Shown here: positions 23,487 through 34,610 of the stretch, one piece after another
Layout of the letters: each line of letters begins with the position of its first letter
Numbering within the stretch: position 1 is the first letter of the stretch
Origin: Strigamia acuminata
Taxonomy: Eukaryota; Arthropoda; Chilopoda; Geophilomorpha; Linotaeniidae
Length of the DNA: 64,000 bases
Direction: 5' to 3'
NCBI GenBank assembly: GCA_949358305.1
Contig: OX442319.1
Span: 10,230,001-10,294,000 of the forward strand
Program-made: the position numbers and the translations under genes
Notes under the pieces: generated by a model
Databases searched by the model: none
What the model saw: only the letters and a program-made list of their open reading frames with translations
Told to the model about the DNA's origin: nothing

Positions 23487-25802
23487 TTGAATTCAAGCTT
23501 AAATTAAATTAAATTAAATTAAAAAATGATGCGATGAAAATAAAATAAATTAGTCACAAGTGTTTGGAAATCAATCGTTTTATAATAAGATAAGAACAAA
23601 GTCCATCAGGTCCATCAGAGGCTTAAAAAACGTCCCTTTGGGTGAGAAACATAAATTGGTCGTCCATTTAAACACAAAAACACATAATCAACGATCTCAA
23701 TATTAGAAATTATAGACGAAAAAGTAACCGCATTCAAAAACTAAAATATTTTGTGTTTTACATCAATTTTAAACCAAAAATGACATCATTTCCTGTTTAA
23801 ACCCATGTTAAAACTTAAAATACACTTAAACTAAGATTGTTATTTTAATTTTTAAAATTCAGGGTTTTTTTTGTGTAGACAAAATAATTAAAATATTGTT
23901 TGTAAAATGCGGAAGTGTAGATTTCAGTTTTTTTAAAAGGTTATCATCAAAAAAGGAAGGGAAGATTAAATCAAGACTTTAAAATTTTCAGAGGTTAAGA
24001 TTTTGAACATGAGTTTATAAACACAACTCAAATGACAACCGTTGGACTTTTGGACTATACATTTATAGTAAAGCATGAATAAAACACTTTATGCAGCTTA
24101 TTTGTGAAAATCAAGAACGGTTTCTACAGATTACTCAGTGAAAAAATAAAATAACACTGCTTTCAACTAAATTATAATTTGTGAAGTAAAACCATTTCAA
24201 ACAAATTAATTTAACGATATTTTTGTACCATTTTAATGGTACCCCAATTGCTGAAATTCTATCCAGGGGCGCTGGGCAGAGAAGTCTGCCAGCAAGGACG
24301 ACTACTCCAATGGACGGGAAACACAATGCTGTGGGGTTGGCCTATGTCTGACCAACTCCCACAATCCTTAGCGCGATTTTCAGGGGTGTATTTTCGAACT
24401 AGATTGGCAGCCATTTGCAATTTCCACTCTAAGTTCTCCCAAGTGATTGTAAAGTTTTGCAATCCAATCTAAGAAAACAGGCCTTCTAATAAATAAAAGT
24501 AAGTGATAATATTGTTAAGTAAGGCATTATTAATGTACTGGTATTATTAAAAATGAAATCTTAATGATATTGTTATATTTTTAAGCGTGCAGCACGTAAT
24601 TGTCGGTACGGACATGTGCGTTCGATCGTAAATGTTTTGCATTGAAGACTTAAATAAAAAATGACATATGATTACTTGATTTTAATTTGTTTAGTAGTTG
24701 AAAGATTAAATATTGTACTGGTGTATTGCAAATTAATGTACAATTTAACACAAATTCTTTAACAGTGGTTCAAAATGTATGATTTTCAACCTCGTTTGAA
24801 TGGAGACACCAGACTAAGATAGTCTATCAAAATCCAATATTTGTTTACATTTTTAGTTGTGTCAGTTTTCGTTTTTTATTAAATAAATAAATACAGGCGC
24901 ACATTTTAAATAAATAAGCCTATTTAATTACCTTGTGGGATGTGTAAGTAACCAAATAACTAATTGTTGTTGTTGTTGGAAATGTGCACGAGTTTATGAA
25001 TTGTTTTGTCCTGACTAGGTTGTTAATGTCAGCTGACACTGTTAACCATTACCACCACAAGGTGGCGTACTAATTTATCGCGCTAAGGATTGTGGGAGTT
25101 GGTCAGACATAGGCCAACCCCACAGCATTGTGTTTCCCGTCCATTGGAGTAGTCGTCCTTGCTGCCAGGCGCCACCTGCGAAGAGTCTTCATGAGTGTTC
25201 AAATATAAGCTGAACTTGTAGGCCCATTCCTACATATTGTTGATAGTGTATAAAACACACGGCGCCACCCCGGGTGGCATTTTTTCCCTAAAGATGCATT
25301 TTAGGTCCAAAAATGCAATTTTTGATTCGAATTTATTTTTCACAAAAATCCCTACCGGTTCTTCGATGCCACATTTCTTCAGTTTATTCTAAAAAAAAAA
25401 ACCAATTTTGATTCTGATCGTTTATAGGCGAAGAATTCTTTTTTCAAATACCATATAAAATGTCAAATTTCGTAAAATGTTACAATTTTTTAATAAAAAG
25501 AGTTTTAATTCTTTTAAAAAAATGTTTCCACAACTTAATTTTAAATCGTTGTTGCATTTTTTTTCCAGTTAAATAATCTTAGAAATTAATTTCTGATGCA
25601 TTATAATTTCCTGGTGCCAACTAAACAATCTAACACAAGGGGTCATGTTACTCTGTGGTCAATGGTTGTATATACGACCTTTCGAGGCTTCGCTTTACAG
25701 CTCAGGATTTCCCCTCTTTTTAAACCGGAAAAAAAGGTAAGAATTCGCTCGAAATAATCGTTTAAACCGCTCAATTTAATTCCGGCGCGCTCTAGGTTCG
25801 TC
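23487..25802. other. intergenic stretch with a long inverted repeat
   Basis: No gene is supported. The main structure is the pair of identical inverted arms at 24,290-24,377 and 25,077-25,164. The block near 23,705-23,840 repeats, in inverse orientation, sequence around 440-600. The last 150 bp before 25,803 are likely promoter and 5'UTR of the next gene. Confidence 0.5.
24290..25164. repeat. 88-bp identical inverted arms 700 bp apart
   Basis: The arm at 24,290-24,377 is repeated as its inverse at 25,077-25,164 with no difference seen across about 86 bases (marker words ATCGCGCTAAGGATTGTGGG and TGGTCAGACATAGGCC). Identity this high in AT-rich decaying DNA suggests a recently active element with long terminal inverted repeats. 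The interior has no recognisable transposase. A decayed piece of the arm (GGAGTAGTCGTCTTTGCTG) occurs at about 58,058. Confidence 0.7.
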
Positions 25803-27460
25803 ATGGGCGATAAGATATTTGTAAACGTGGTGAAATTTGTGGAAAAAGAGCTGAAATACATCGACGAAGACGACGTCGGGCGTGCGGTCCAACACATGAA
25901 CGACTCTTACTTCGATTTGGATTCGTCGGCCGCCGCGGAGCTTCAGCTTCACTTCAGGCGTCGCATATACAGATGCGGATACGTTTACCGTTACATGACA
26001 TGTTTCGCGAGTGTCGCGAAGCAGTGCTTGAACCAATTGAATGTTGACAACTTTTTTCAAACTTGGGTGGACGATAGACACGTGATTAATATAACGTCCA
26101 TAGGTGGCGGGCCCGGCACGGATTTGTTGACGTTCTATCTGTTTTTGCAACAGATTGATGTGGATGTTGAGATGAAAGGAGTCGTGTTGGACGTGTGCAC
26201 GGAATGGCTCAATTGTGCGCAGTATTTGTTCAAGTATTATGATGTTTGGAATCTGTACAAGTTGTCGGATGTTGAATATATTTCTTTTGATATTTTTGAT
26301 GTGAGATTTGGTTGTTTGTTTGTTTTTAGGGGGTGTAGCAAGGAAGGTTCGGCATCTTTTTGGTGTAATAAGAAAAATACATTTTTTTTTATTATAAAAA
26401 TTGTGTTTTTGATCTTTTGTTTGGTTAAATTTTTTTTTTGTGTTTAAAGGGGTATTTTGTGTGTTTAAAATGCGATGTTTTTTTTAAAAGTGTCAAGTTT
26501 TGGCGCGTGGATTCGTTTTAGCATTTTTAAAAATGGAATTTGATGCTTAAAAAATTATTTTTAAGCAAAATGTGAATTTTTTTAAAAAATGTGAATTTTT
26601 TTAAAAAATGTCTTATTTTTGGTTAAAAATCCAATTTTTGCATAAAAAATTTAATTTTGTCAATTTAAAACATATTTTTCAGTTAAAAAATTTATTTACC
26701 GTAGAAAAGGGATTTTTTTTAGCTAATAAATGTATATGCTAAAAAAATGCATGTCTTAACATAAGGTCTATTTTTTAGCAAAATAGTGCAATTCTTCAGC
26801 AAAAATTGGAATTTTTTTTAGCCAAAAGTGCAATTTTTCTGTAAAAACTGCAATTTTTTTGTAAAAACTGCAATTTTTTTGTAAAAACTGCAATTTTTTT
26901 GTGAAAACTGCAATTTTTCAGCAAAAATTTTAATTTCTCAGCAAAAACTGCAGCTTATATTTTTTTATAGCTAAAAGTGTGTAACATAAAACATAAAACT
27001 TTATTTTACGTGACTAAGATAAACTGCTCATACTGTTAACAAATTGCATGTAGCTTTCTTTATGTTTCACACGAGGTGCCAAACTTGCCTTGCTACGACA
27101 CTTGTTTCAATTTTAATTAAATTTTCTAAAGTAATTTTTTCATGTAATTTATTTTTAGAAGCCACTCAACGAAGATATTTTGGATGGAATTCGCCAATCT
27201 GACATAATATCCATAGTGAAATTTGTTAGTTCCACTTCATACAAACGAGAATTTTGCGAGGAACAGCTTACGGTTAGTTACAAGAAAACTTAACAAAAAT
27301 TATAATTTTTAATTAAAATAAACTTCATACATTTTTATTTCGAAATTTATATACTGGCAAATTTTATTTTCATGTATAAAAATGTATAAGTATAAAAATT
27401 ACTTTGATTTTTGGTATTTGATATTCGGTGATTTTCTATTTCGGTGCACTAATACATCAT

Positions 27461-27495
<35 letters not shown>

Positions 27496-28017
27496 TTAAT
27501 TTATTTATTTATTCTCCAATAGGATTTACTGAGCACATTAAAACAAAACTCACTCGTGTTTTTCATGGACAACAGTGGAGGCAGATATCTCGAACTCATG
27601 ATGAACGTCGCTACAGCTTCAGAATTAATTCTCATTTCTCAAGTAACAGCACTAATAAAAAATCAAAATGAATTTTCCGTTTAATTTACGCACATATTTA
27701 TAGTTTGAACACCAGAATATGACGGTGCCCGATTCGGAGTTGAAGGAAATAGATCGTTGTGAGTATTTAGACGTTTGGACTCAACCCATGAAGTCGTGTA
27801 AAGTGTCTGCGGCAATATGGAGAAAGCGAGGTGGAAGGAAGTAATAGCATTTTATCCTCATTTAACGCCTCAAAATTAAATAATCCTGGCTAATTCTTAA
27901 GAATTTCTCAGGGATGAATTTATTTTTTTATTTTTTGATGTTCCTGTTACAAATAATGAAATGAGGCAATTCATAAATGGACAGTGGACGCAAAAAGACA
28001 AACTGAAAATGAATTAG
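25803..28017 (+). CDS. SAM-dependent methyltransferase-like protein
   Basis: Probably a class I S-adenosylmethionine methyltransferase; substrate unknown. Exons 25803-26300, 27159-27272, 27523-27642, 27704-27840 and 27912-28017 join in frame to 324 aa. The glycine-rich motif I (SIGGGPGTDLLTF) lies at residues 99-111 and an acidic partner (VVLDVCTEW) near residue 130, as in the Rossmann core. Exons 2-4 supply the later strands (SIVKFVSS, LVFFMDNSGG). An alternative end is visible: reading through the last donor gives TAA two bases after it, but the spliced version adds a plausible C-terminal strand (FIFLFFDVPV). Intron 1 is full of poly-T and a 20-bp tandem repeat. The last exon and its downstream flank are duplicated at 33.9 kb. 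Confidence 0.75.
26820..26950 (+). repeat. 20-bp tandem repeat in methyltransferase intron 1
   Basis: Four to five copies of a unit like CTGCAATTTTTTTGTAAAAA, with decayed related words upstream to about 26,560. Confidence 0.8.
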
Positions 28018-28650
28018 TTGTGTTGACATTATAAATTAGATTTATAAGACGTTAAAACGATTATTTTTTATAAAAAAAAATGCAATTCTTATTTTTACAC
28101 TGTGCTAAAAGTAAGCTAAATGATATATAATATTAGTTAGATATTAGTTAAGTATTTTTTATTGATTTTTACTGTTTAAGAAAATGTTTCCATAATGCAC
28201 GACGAAGCTAAGTCGTGTGATATAGGTTGTTTGATATTCGAGTGATATATAAACACCATGTGCTTATTGTTACCACAGATTAATAACAATAAAATTTTCT
28301 TTAATTTTCCAAATTTTTTAATTTTTATATTTTTATTATTTTTTTTTTTTACGTGTGTACGATAACTGTTTTTAGTCATATTCTAGGTTTGTGTCGAATA
28401 ACTCTTTTTTACTTAAGCCTAACCTATACGTTCAGTGCAGATTTTACTTGATCTAATGTCAAAAACTAACTTTACAAAATATGTTTACGAGCATATAACA
28501 GTCTACTTAAGAATTGTAATCCAAAACAAAAATCCAAAATAATTTAATAAGTACAGATATAGGACTTGCACATTTCGATATCCAATCTCGTGGATTGAAG
28601 AACCGAACGTGACAATAACGTTAACGTTCACTCTACGAAAACGTTTTGCA
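28018..28650. other. 3' flank of the methyltransferase gene, part of a duplication
   Basis: No gene. The sequence to about 28,290 is repeated at about 33,960-34,230 with many small differences. The rest is AT-rich spacer before a TATA box at 28,658. Confidence 0.6.
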
Positions 28651-28657
28651 ATCTCTG

Positions 28658-28665
28658 TATATAAG
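28658..28665 (+). promoter_or_regulatory. TATA box of the small YDRP gene
   Basis: TATATAAG lies 51 bp upstream of the first downstream ATG (28,716). Confidence 0.55.
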
Positions 28666-28715
28666 TAAGCATGCATCAAACATATTCTCATTGATTAATA
28701 ATACACTGCTCAACG

Positions 28716-29030
28716 ATGTCAGTAACATTTGTACACCAGTACGATTCGAATAATGAGGATTCAAATCAAGATGATTCAAATCGTGAGGATTCAAATCGTG
28801 ATGGTCCGAATTATGATCGTCTGCAAAATGGTTCAAATTATGATCGCCCTACGATCGTCCTTACGAACTTCCTTATGATCGTCTTTATAATTGCCTTTAC
28901 GAACGTCCTTGCGATAGCCCGCGGTATCATCGTTCTTACGATCGTCCCCGTTATCATCCTTATCCGCTTGTATTTCCAACAAAATTATTACCAAACTATT
29001 ATTAACGATTTTGTGGATTTGTACATTTAA
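28716..29030 (+). CDS. small repeat-bearing ORF, apparently frameshifted
   Basis: I do not recognise this gene. The ATG frame gives 104 aa. The hydrophilic first half has short repeats (NREDSN, NYDR), and it is followed by a hydrophobic stretch (FLMIVFIIAFTNVLAIAR). In another frame the second half instead continues the first: repeats of YDRP, YELP, YERP and YHRS type end at a TAA near 29,005. This suggests a one-base loss near 28,850 in an ancestral Tyr/Arg/Pro-rich protein, with the hydrophobic tail a frameshift product. Related sequence (YHRYDRG and the same 3' flank) occurs at 33,330-33,480. A TATA box precedes it and AATAAA-like words follow at about 29,050. Confidence 0.45.
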   Translation: MSVTFVHQYDSNNEDSNQDDSNREDSNRDGPNYDRLQNGSNYDRPTIVLTNFLMIVFIIAFTNVLAIARGIIVLTIVPVIILIRLYFQQNYYQTIINDFVDLYI

Positions 29031-29101
29031 ATTTTAAAATTAGCTTATTTAAAATAAATTTAAAAAAAAAAATAATTACACAAGGATTAAATTCGTTTGT
29101 T

Positions 29102-29720
29102 TCATTCTGTGCAGTGGATTAAGTTATCTTCACTGCCGTCCGTACTGGTTGTCAGGCCACAAACTTTAAAACTTTTTAGGATTAGTTCGGTTGGCAAACG
29201 TGCCCAGGCCTTAACAATCCATTCTGCCAACAATCGTCGGTTCGGAGGCTTTAAGTATATTGTTTGTTTTGTCTCCCACCATCCACTCTTCATAATATTG
29301 CATTAAATATTTAAATAACCTTTGAAAGGTTTATTCCAGCACACATCTGGAGCCTGGATATACTTCGTTGTGGCATTACACTGTTAAAATCTTTAAAGTC
29401 TTTTTTTTGTTTGTTCGCTGATGTGGCATCGAAAAGAGTCCCAAACTAGCATTCGCTTGCCAAAAGAAATTGTTTTGACAATGCGATTAAGCACTTTTGT
29501 TATTGAACCAGCCGTTTACACTCGAAACAACTATAACACCCTTCAAATCTCGCAATGCTTTAACCTCGCGTAGTGCCTGCTTATGAATTACGTTCGGTTT
29601 TAACTTTGTCCCACCGCCTTTCGCTGCAAGCATCACAGTAAAGTGAGCTTTTTCATTATCTGTTGACTTAACTTCAACTGATCTGGCCCCTTTCTCCGCA
29701 ACAGTGGTGGATGATGGCAT
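29102..29720 (-). pseudogene. broken pogo-like transposase fragment
   Basis: On the minus strand, pieces in several frames follow the order of pogo/Tigger DDE transposases: RSVEVKSTDNEKAHFTVMLA with a GTKLKPNVI segment, then LVWDSF, then a TKYIQAPD-like piece, then LLAEWIVKAW and the C-terminal SFKVCGL with DGSEDNLI. Stops and frameshifts separate the pieces, and the N-terminal DNA-binding part is missing. A second copy is at 33,490-33,890. Confidence 0.8.
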
Positions 29721-29932
29721 ATCGGCTGCAATTATGTCACACGGTTTCAGTTTTTATTTATCTCGAAGTTGGTTTGTGAATAGGATAAACGATGCTACTT
29801 TTTCACGCAATTGTGCAGGATCTTTTTGGCTAGATGTCGTTTTACGCCTCAAAGACAATTGTCTACAACTCAATAAGAATAATATTTTAATTATTGTTAA
29901 ATATCGTAGCTGCGAGTTGGAATACACAACTA

Positions 29933-30366
29933 CCGTACTGCCTCATTTAAACGCCCGGGCGTTTAAATTTTTTTTTGGGCCGACTGCCAGGCGGTTAAAT
30001 GAGCCAGGCGTTTATTCAGAAAAATTGTGGAAAAAAAAAATCCGGACAACAAAGTAGTATAAAAATAAGATTTTTTTGAAAGTAAATTGTTATTTTTATT
30101 ATTTGTGGTACGAAAGCTTTTTTTTAATCGGAGCCATAACTGTGCTAACAAGGAAACAATGTGACAACCAAACAATGAAGGCAATTTTTTTCCGTACAAA
30201 ACGAAACGTGTGCGTACGTTATGCAGACGTACGTTTACCCGGCGCCAATTTGAAACCCGGCGTCAATACGGGACCGGCGTCAATAGAATTTTGGACGTAC
30301 GTCTGCCCGGCGTTAAAACGGGCCCGGCGCCTAAGTGAATCCAGGCGTTTGAATGAGGCAGTACGG
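29933..30366. mobile_element. 434-bp MITE with TA duplication
   Basis: The left end CCGTACTGCCTCATTTAAAC matches the inverse of the right end (GTTTGAATGAGGCAGTACGG), with TA on both sides. The duplicated region at 34,217-34,310 has the same flanks (GAGTTGGAATACACAAC before, ATCCTCAATACTCCA after) without the element. That confirms insertion after the duplication and fixes the ends. Confidence 0.95.
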
Positions 30367-30371
30367 TATGT

Positions 30372-30700
30372 TCATCTCAATTATCCTCAATACTCCATTT
30401 GTAAACATCCAGTTCCTGCGCTTGGCTGTTCGCCAGCCGACTAAACCTCTCTGTTTCGAACCCGTTCGAGCGGTCGACGCCGTCCCAGCGGAACCCCGGC
30501 CGGATTTTAAACTAATTTGGCGGCGCACAGTCCGTCGGGTTATTTTGCGGCTTAATTTTCTTGAGGTATTTGAGCATGGGGTCGCCATCGCGCTTTTGCG
30601 TGCGCAGATATTTCTCCAACGGTTTGTCCATTTCCTTGAGGTCGCTCTGCATCTGCTCGACCTTCATCTCGACCTGCTTAAAACCTTTGCCCCATTTCTA
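30372..30700 (-). pseudogene. broken BUD13 C-terminal copy
   Basis: The minus strand encodes a decayed version of the protein at 34,277-34,885. Recognisable pieces are [52 protein letters not shown] and YKWSIED. It lacks the N-terminal half and contains an in-frame stop before the FKIRPG piece. A MITE lies just downstream (29,933-30,366). It is part of the rearranged duplication between 28-30.7 kb and 33.3-34.9 kb. Confidence 0.85.
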
Positions 30701-31100
30701 AAAAATCTAAAAACCAAAAATAACGCATTTTTTTTACATAACAAATCTAAATAATGTCATTTCGTTGCTAATAAAAGTTAATTTTGGCTAAAACAAACTT
30801 TTGGGCCGAAAAGGAGCCCATTTCGCACCCCTTTTGGGGCTCTAATTGTAATAAAGAATTCCAACAATTTTTCTTGGAGAATTTGTTGTGCATATATGTT
30901 GTACGCACGGACGTCAACACACCGCCAGGGAGCGCTTCCCTGTCAAGTGTATTTATGGAGAAACGTCCATTAGACGATTTGTGTAACAGCCAATCAGGGC
31001 TAAGTATTGAATGTGGTTGAAATAAATTACTTTTAATCGTATACTTGTTGCGACTGTTGTGTTTGTTTCGATCCCGGTGATTTCCAATAAGATTATACAG

Positions 31101-32261
31101 ATGGCGAGGACGAGGCAATCTGTGCACTGTTTACACGTTGCTTCTACAACTAAAGTGGATGCGGACCGCAACGTACCAATTAAACTTTCTGTCCTAGCAC
31201 TCGAACGTGCAGTGTTAATCAAAACTGCCACAAATTTATGGAAAAGTCAAGATGTTTATTACTTATTGAAGGATTATTTTTCTCATGGGACGCCGTTTTT
31301 CCTTAGAGAACCCGATATCATCGCAAAGTGGCAAGATGTTGAGAAGACCGTTTGTCAAAAGGTGGATGAATTGCTTTTGCCACCATCTTTAAAACATTCG
31401 TTAGTTAAAATCGTCGAATTAACAGGGACGGAACTACGGAAATGGCTAAGAATGATACGGAGGATCTTAAATGGCGTCAATTTGCTTGAATTGTTGGACT
31501 TGTACAAATATGTCGAGTGGACAGCGCACGGCAAAGTCGATTGTGTCAAAACAGCGCGAGTGCTGTTAACACTCGATGGGAAATTCAGTGTAAACGGGGG
31601 ATTAGAAATTGCTGCCGTCTTATACAAGCACGAAGCAGGTGATGTAGACTCAAAGTTCATGTTGTTAGAGGCGTATTTGGGGGGGAATAACGAAAGTGCA
31701 TTCTCATACATGTGGTCATTAATATTAACGAATGGAGAGAGAAACTTATATGTGAATTCAAACAGTTTCTCAGAGGCTTTAGCGAGGCGCGGGAATCTCG
31801 CTGCACTTCCTGGCCTAAGTCTTTGGGAATTCTCCTACTGCTTTCTGTTGTTACAAATGAACGATGAGCAGCAACAGGATGTTTATTTGTCAAAACCTGG
31901 AGTAGAAGCATCGGTATTGAAAGAGTGTGTGCAGGATTGGGTCTACGTGGAGTTGTTCGTGCAAATTGCTAATCGTGTCCGCGGACGGCTCGATTTTAAC
32001 ACGTTTCAAGATTTAATTTTTCAGACGGCGAAACAAATTTGCGAAAATCGTCAAGATGACATATACAAAGCGTGTTTCGCAGATTTATGGACGAATGCTT
32101 CGTCCGAATTCAGGCAAGAATTGTTAGTTTTCGAAATTGGTCATCACTTCCAGTGCACTCGTTTGTTGCATGAGGCTCAAGATCGTGCGAGTATCGGTTT
32201 GATGTTGAAGGATTTGTCCGTAGAGGTTAAAAGCAAATTTTTAAAATACATATCAATTTAG
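31101..32261 (+). CDS. helical-family protein, member 1
   Basis: Function unknown. A single-exon ORF of 386 codons from this ATG (400 if an in-frame ATG at 31,059 is used; this ATG follows an acceptor-like TTATACAG). It is paralogous to the proteins at 56,485-57,624 and 58,720-59,853. The shared landmarks, in order, are ALERAVLIKTATNLWK, a LLLPPSLKHSL segment, WTAHGKVDCVKTARVLLTLD, QDWVYVELFVQIANR, AKQICENRQDDIYKACFADL and LLHEAQDRASIGLMLKDLS. It looks almost wholly alpha-helical with regular Leu/Trp spacing, like an alpha-solenoid. I see no signal peptide, TM segment or catalytic motif. AATAAA lies at 32,291-32,296. It is clearly diverged from the tandem pair. Confidence 0.8.
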   Translation: MARTRQSVHCLHVASTTKVDADRNVPIKLSVLALERAVLIKTATNLWKSQDVYYLLKDYFSHGTPFFLREPDIIAKWQDVEKTVCQKVDELLLPPSLKHSLVKIVELTGTELRKWLRMIRRILNGVNLLELLDLYKYVEWTAHGKVDCVKTARVLLTLDGKFSVNGGLEIAAVLYKHEAGDVDSKFMLLEAYLGGNNESAFSYMWSLILTNGERNLYVNSNSFSEALARRGNLAALPGLSLWEFSYCFLLLQMNDEQQQDVYLSKPGVEASVLKECVQDWVYVELFVQIANRVRGRLDFNTFQDLIFQTAKQICENRQDDIYKACFADLWTNASSEFRQELLVFEIGHHFQCTRLLHEAQDRASIGLMLKDLSVEVKSKFLKYISI

Positions 32262-33489
32262 ACTGAAATTTATTTGTATCTGCATGTCGTAATAAAAAAA
32301 TAAGTTGTTTATAAAAAATAAAATATAGAAAAACTGTAATTCCTACTACAAGTATTTTTCTAGAGAAGAAATGTTGGTTTTGAAATGCGGGTCTTTCTAC
32401 CTTCATGTCTTTGGAAGATTTACAGTATTAAACATTGCATGCTTAAAAGGAAGTAAAATATTTAATATGTTCTTCCAAAGTATGTGGAGAATATTAAGTG
32501 TTCATTTATAGTTCACCTGACTTGTGTGATTGATGACTCATTGTGTAATGAGTTCTCTTGACTGATTTGGTTTTATTAATCGAATGAGTTGTCGGTCGAC
32601 GGGGCTGCGAAACGGACGAGAACCGGGAAACCATTTTAATGTCCCACTCACCAGTTTCGCGAGGATAAACGACAGACCCATTTGGTTAATCGTTTTCAAT
32701 TTTTTGTCTAAAAATCTTTTATGTAAAAATGTCAATTTTTTGCTTTCTTGCACCAACAAATTCATTTTACTTCTAAAATCAACTTTTTGTGTCGTTTTTT
32801 GCTTGATGAATTTATGGTTTTGCATTTATTAGCTCAAAAATGTCATTTTTCAGACAAAATTGCACTCATTTTGCATTTAATTCTTCACTGTGTAAACCGA
32901 TGGCAAGATTGAAAAGAATCGAGTTCCTAATATGGATTTATATTCATGATGTGTATTAAATGTTAATTGATGATCCGTGAGGAGAATTTGTTGTGCATCA
33001 TGTTGCACGGACATCAACACACCGATAACAAAATCCAAAAACTGTTTCATGTATTTGTACATTTAGATTTTAGAATTAGTATATTTAAAATAAATTTTAA
33101 AAATAAATTAGAAACAATGAAAATGAATAAATTCAAATCATGTTGGCAGCTGTTGTAGCGAGGTGTTCCTAAAACCTGTTGCTACTAAAACCCGGTTTTG
33201 TTTGATTGGATCACATTTTGGTGTGAACACAACATAATCCGGGTGAAAATAGGAACTCGGTTCAGTTGGATCTGATCGGGCGGATCAGATCCAGCCAAAC
33301 TCGATCCGTTGGTGTGAACAAGGTATTATCATCGTTATGATCGTGGTTAATAATGAGTAGCATTCTCATTTGACTTTTATCCACTTTTATTTCCAACAAC
33401 CAAACTATTATGAACAATTTTGTGTATTTGTACATTTAGATTTTAAAATTAGCTTATTTAAAATAAATTTAAAAAAAAATAATTACTAA
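32262..33489. other. intergenic stretch, partly repeated
   Basis: No gene is supported. A block near 32,985-33,100 (GAGAATTTGTTGTGCAT, then CAACACACCG) resembles about 30,878-30,925. The block at 33,330-33,480 resembles the end and flank of the small gene at 28,920-29,090. The word TTGCATGCTTAAAAGGAAGT near 32,440 recurs near 43,500. Confidence 0.5.
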
Positions 33490-34610
33490 ATGATTAAATT
33501 CGTTCGTTTCATTCCATTCTGTGCAGTGGATTAAGTTATCCAGTTTATTTCAGCACACATTTGGAGCCTGGATATACTTCGCTGTTAAAACCTTTAAAGT
33601 GTTTTTCTGTTTGTTCGCTGATGTGGCATCGAAAAGAGTCCCAAACTAGCATTTGCTTGCCAAAAGAAATTGTTTTGACAATGCGATTAAGCACTTTTGT
33701 TATTGAACCAGTCGTTTACACTCGAAACAACTATTCCACCCTTCAAATCTTTCAATGCTTTAACCTCGGGTACTGTCTGCTTATAAATTATATTCGATTT
33801 TAACTTCGTCCCATCGCCTTTCGCTGCAAGCATCACTGTATAGTGAGCTTTTTCATTATCTGTTGACTTAACTTCAACTGATCTGGCCGCTGTTATAAAT
33901 AATGAAATGAGGCAATTTATAAATGGACAGTGGACGCAAATAGACAAACTGAAAATGAATTAGTTGTGTTGACTTTATAAATTAGATTTATAAGATGTTA
34001 AAACGATTATTTTTATAAAAAAGTGCAATTCTTATTTGTACACCGTGCTAAAAGTAAGCTAAATCGTATACAATAGTAGTTAGATGTTAGTTAAATATTT
34101 TTTATTGATACAAATGTTTGCATAATGGACGACGAAGCTAAGTCGTGTGATATAGGTTGTTTGATATTCGAGTGATATATAAACACCATGTGCCAATTGT
34201 TACCACAGATCAATAACCGTAGCTGCGAGTTGGAATACACAACAATATTTATCTAAAGAAAACTGATAGTCTTTTCTCACATATCCTCAATACTCCACTT
34301 GTAAACATTCAGTTCCTGCGCTTGGCTGTTCGCCAGCCGACTAAACCTCTCTTTCTCGAACCCGTTCGAGCGGTCGACGCCGTCCCAGCGGGACCCCGGC
34401 CGGATTTTAAACCGATTTGGCGGCGCAGAGCCCGTCGGCTTAATTTCCTTGAGCATGGGGTCGCCATCGCGCTCCTGCGTGCGCAGATATTTGTCCAAAT
34501 CGATGTCGTTCGCGTACCGCGCCAACGGTTTGTCCGTTTCCTTGAGGTCGCTCTGCATCTGCTCGACTTTCATCTCGATCTGCTTCAAACCTTTGCCCCA
34601 TTTCATGTAT
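33330..34610. repeat. rearranged second copy of the 27.9-30.7 kb region
   Basis: Segment 33,330-33,890 matches 28,920-29,700 (small-gene end plus pogo fragment). Segment 33,890-34,230 matches 27,944-28,290 (last methyltransferase exon and flank). Segment 34,217-34,610 matches 29,897-30,690 without the MITE. The blocks occur in the order 2-1-3, with a sharp join at about 33,890, so the copy is a shuffled duplication and not a simple one. Confidence 0.8.
33490..33890 (-). pseudogene. second broken pogo-like transposase fragment
   Basis: It carries the same pieces as 29,102-29,720 (RSVEVKSTDNEKAHYTVMLA, GTKLKSNI, and on the minus strand LVWDSF), but shorter. The C-terminal piece is lost and its 5' end is fused directly to the copied last exon of the methyltransferase gene. 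Confidence 0.75.
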
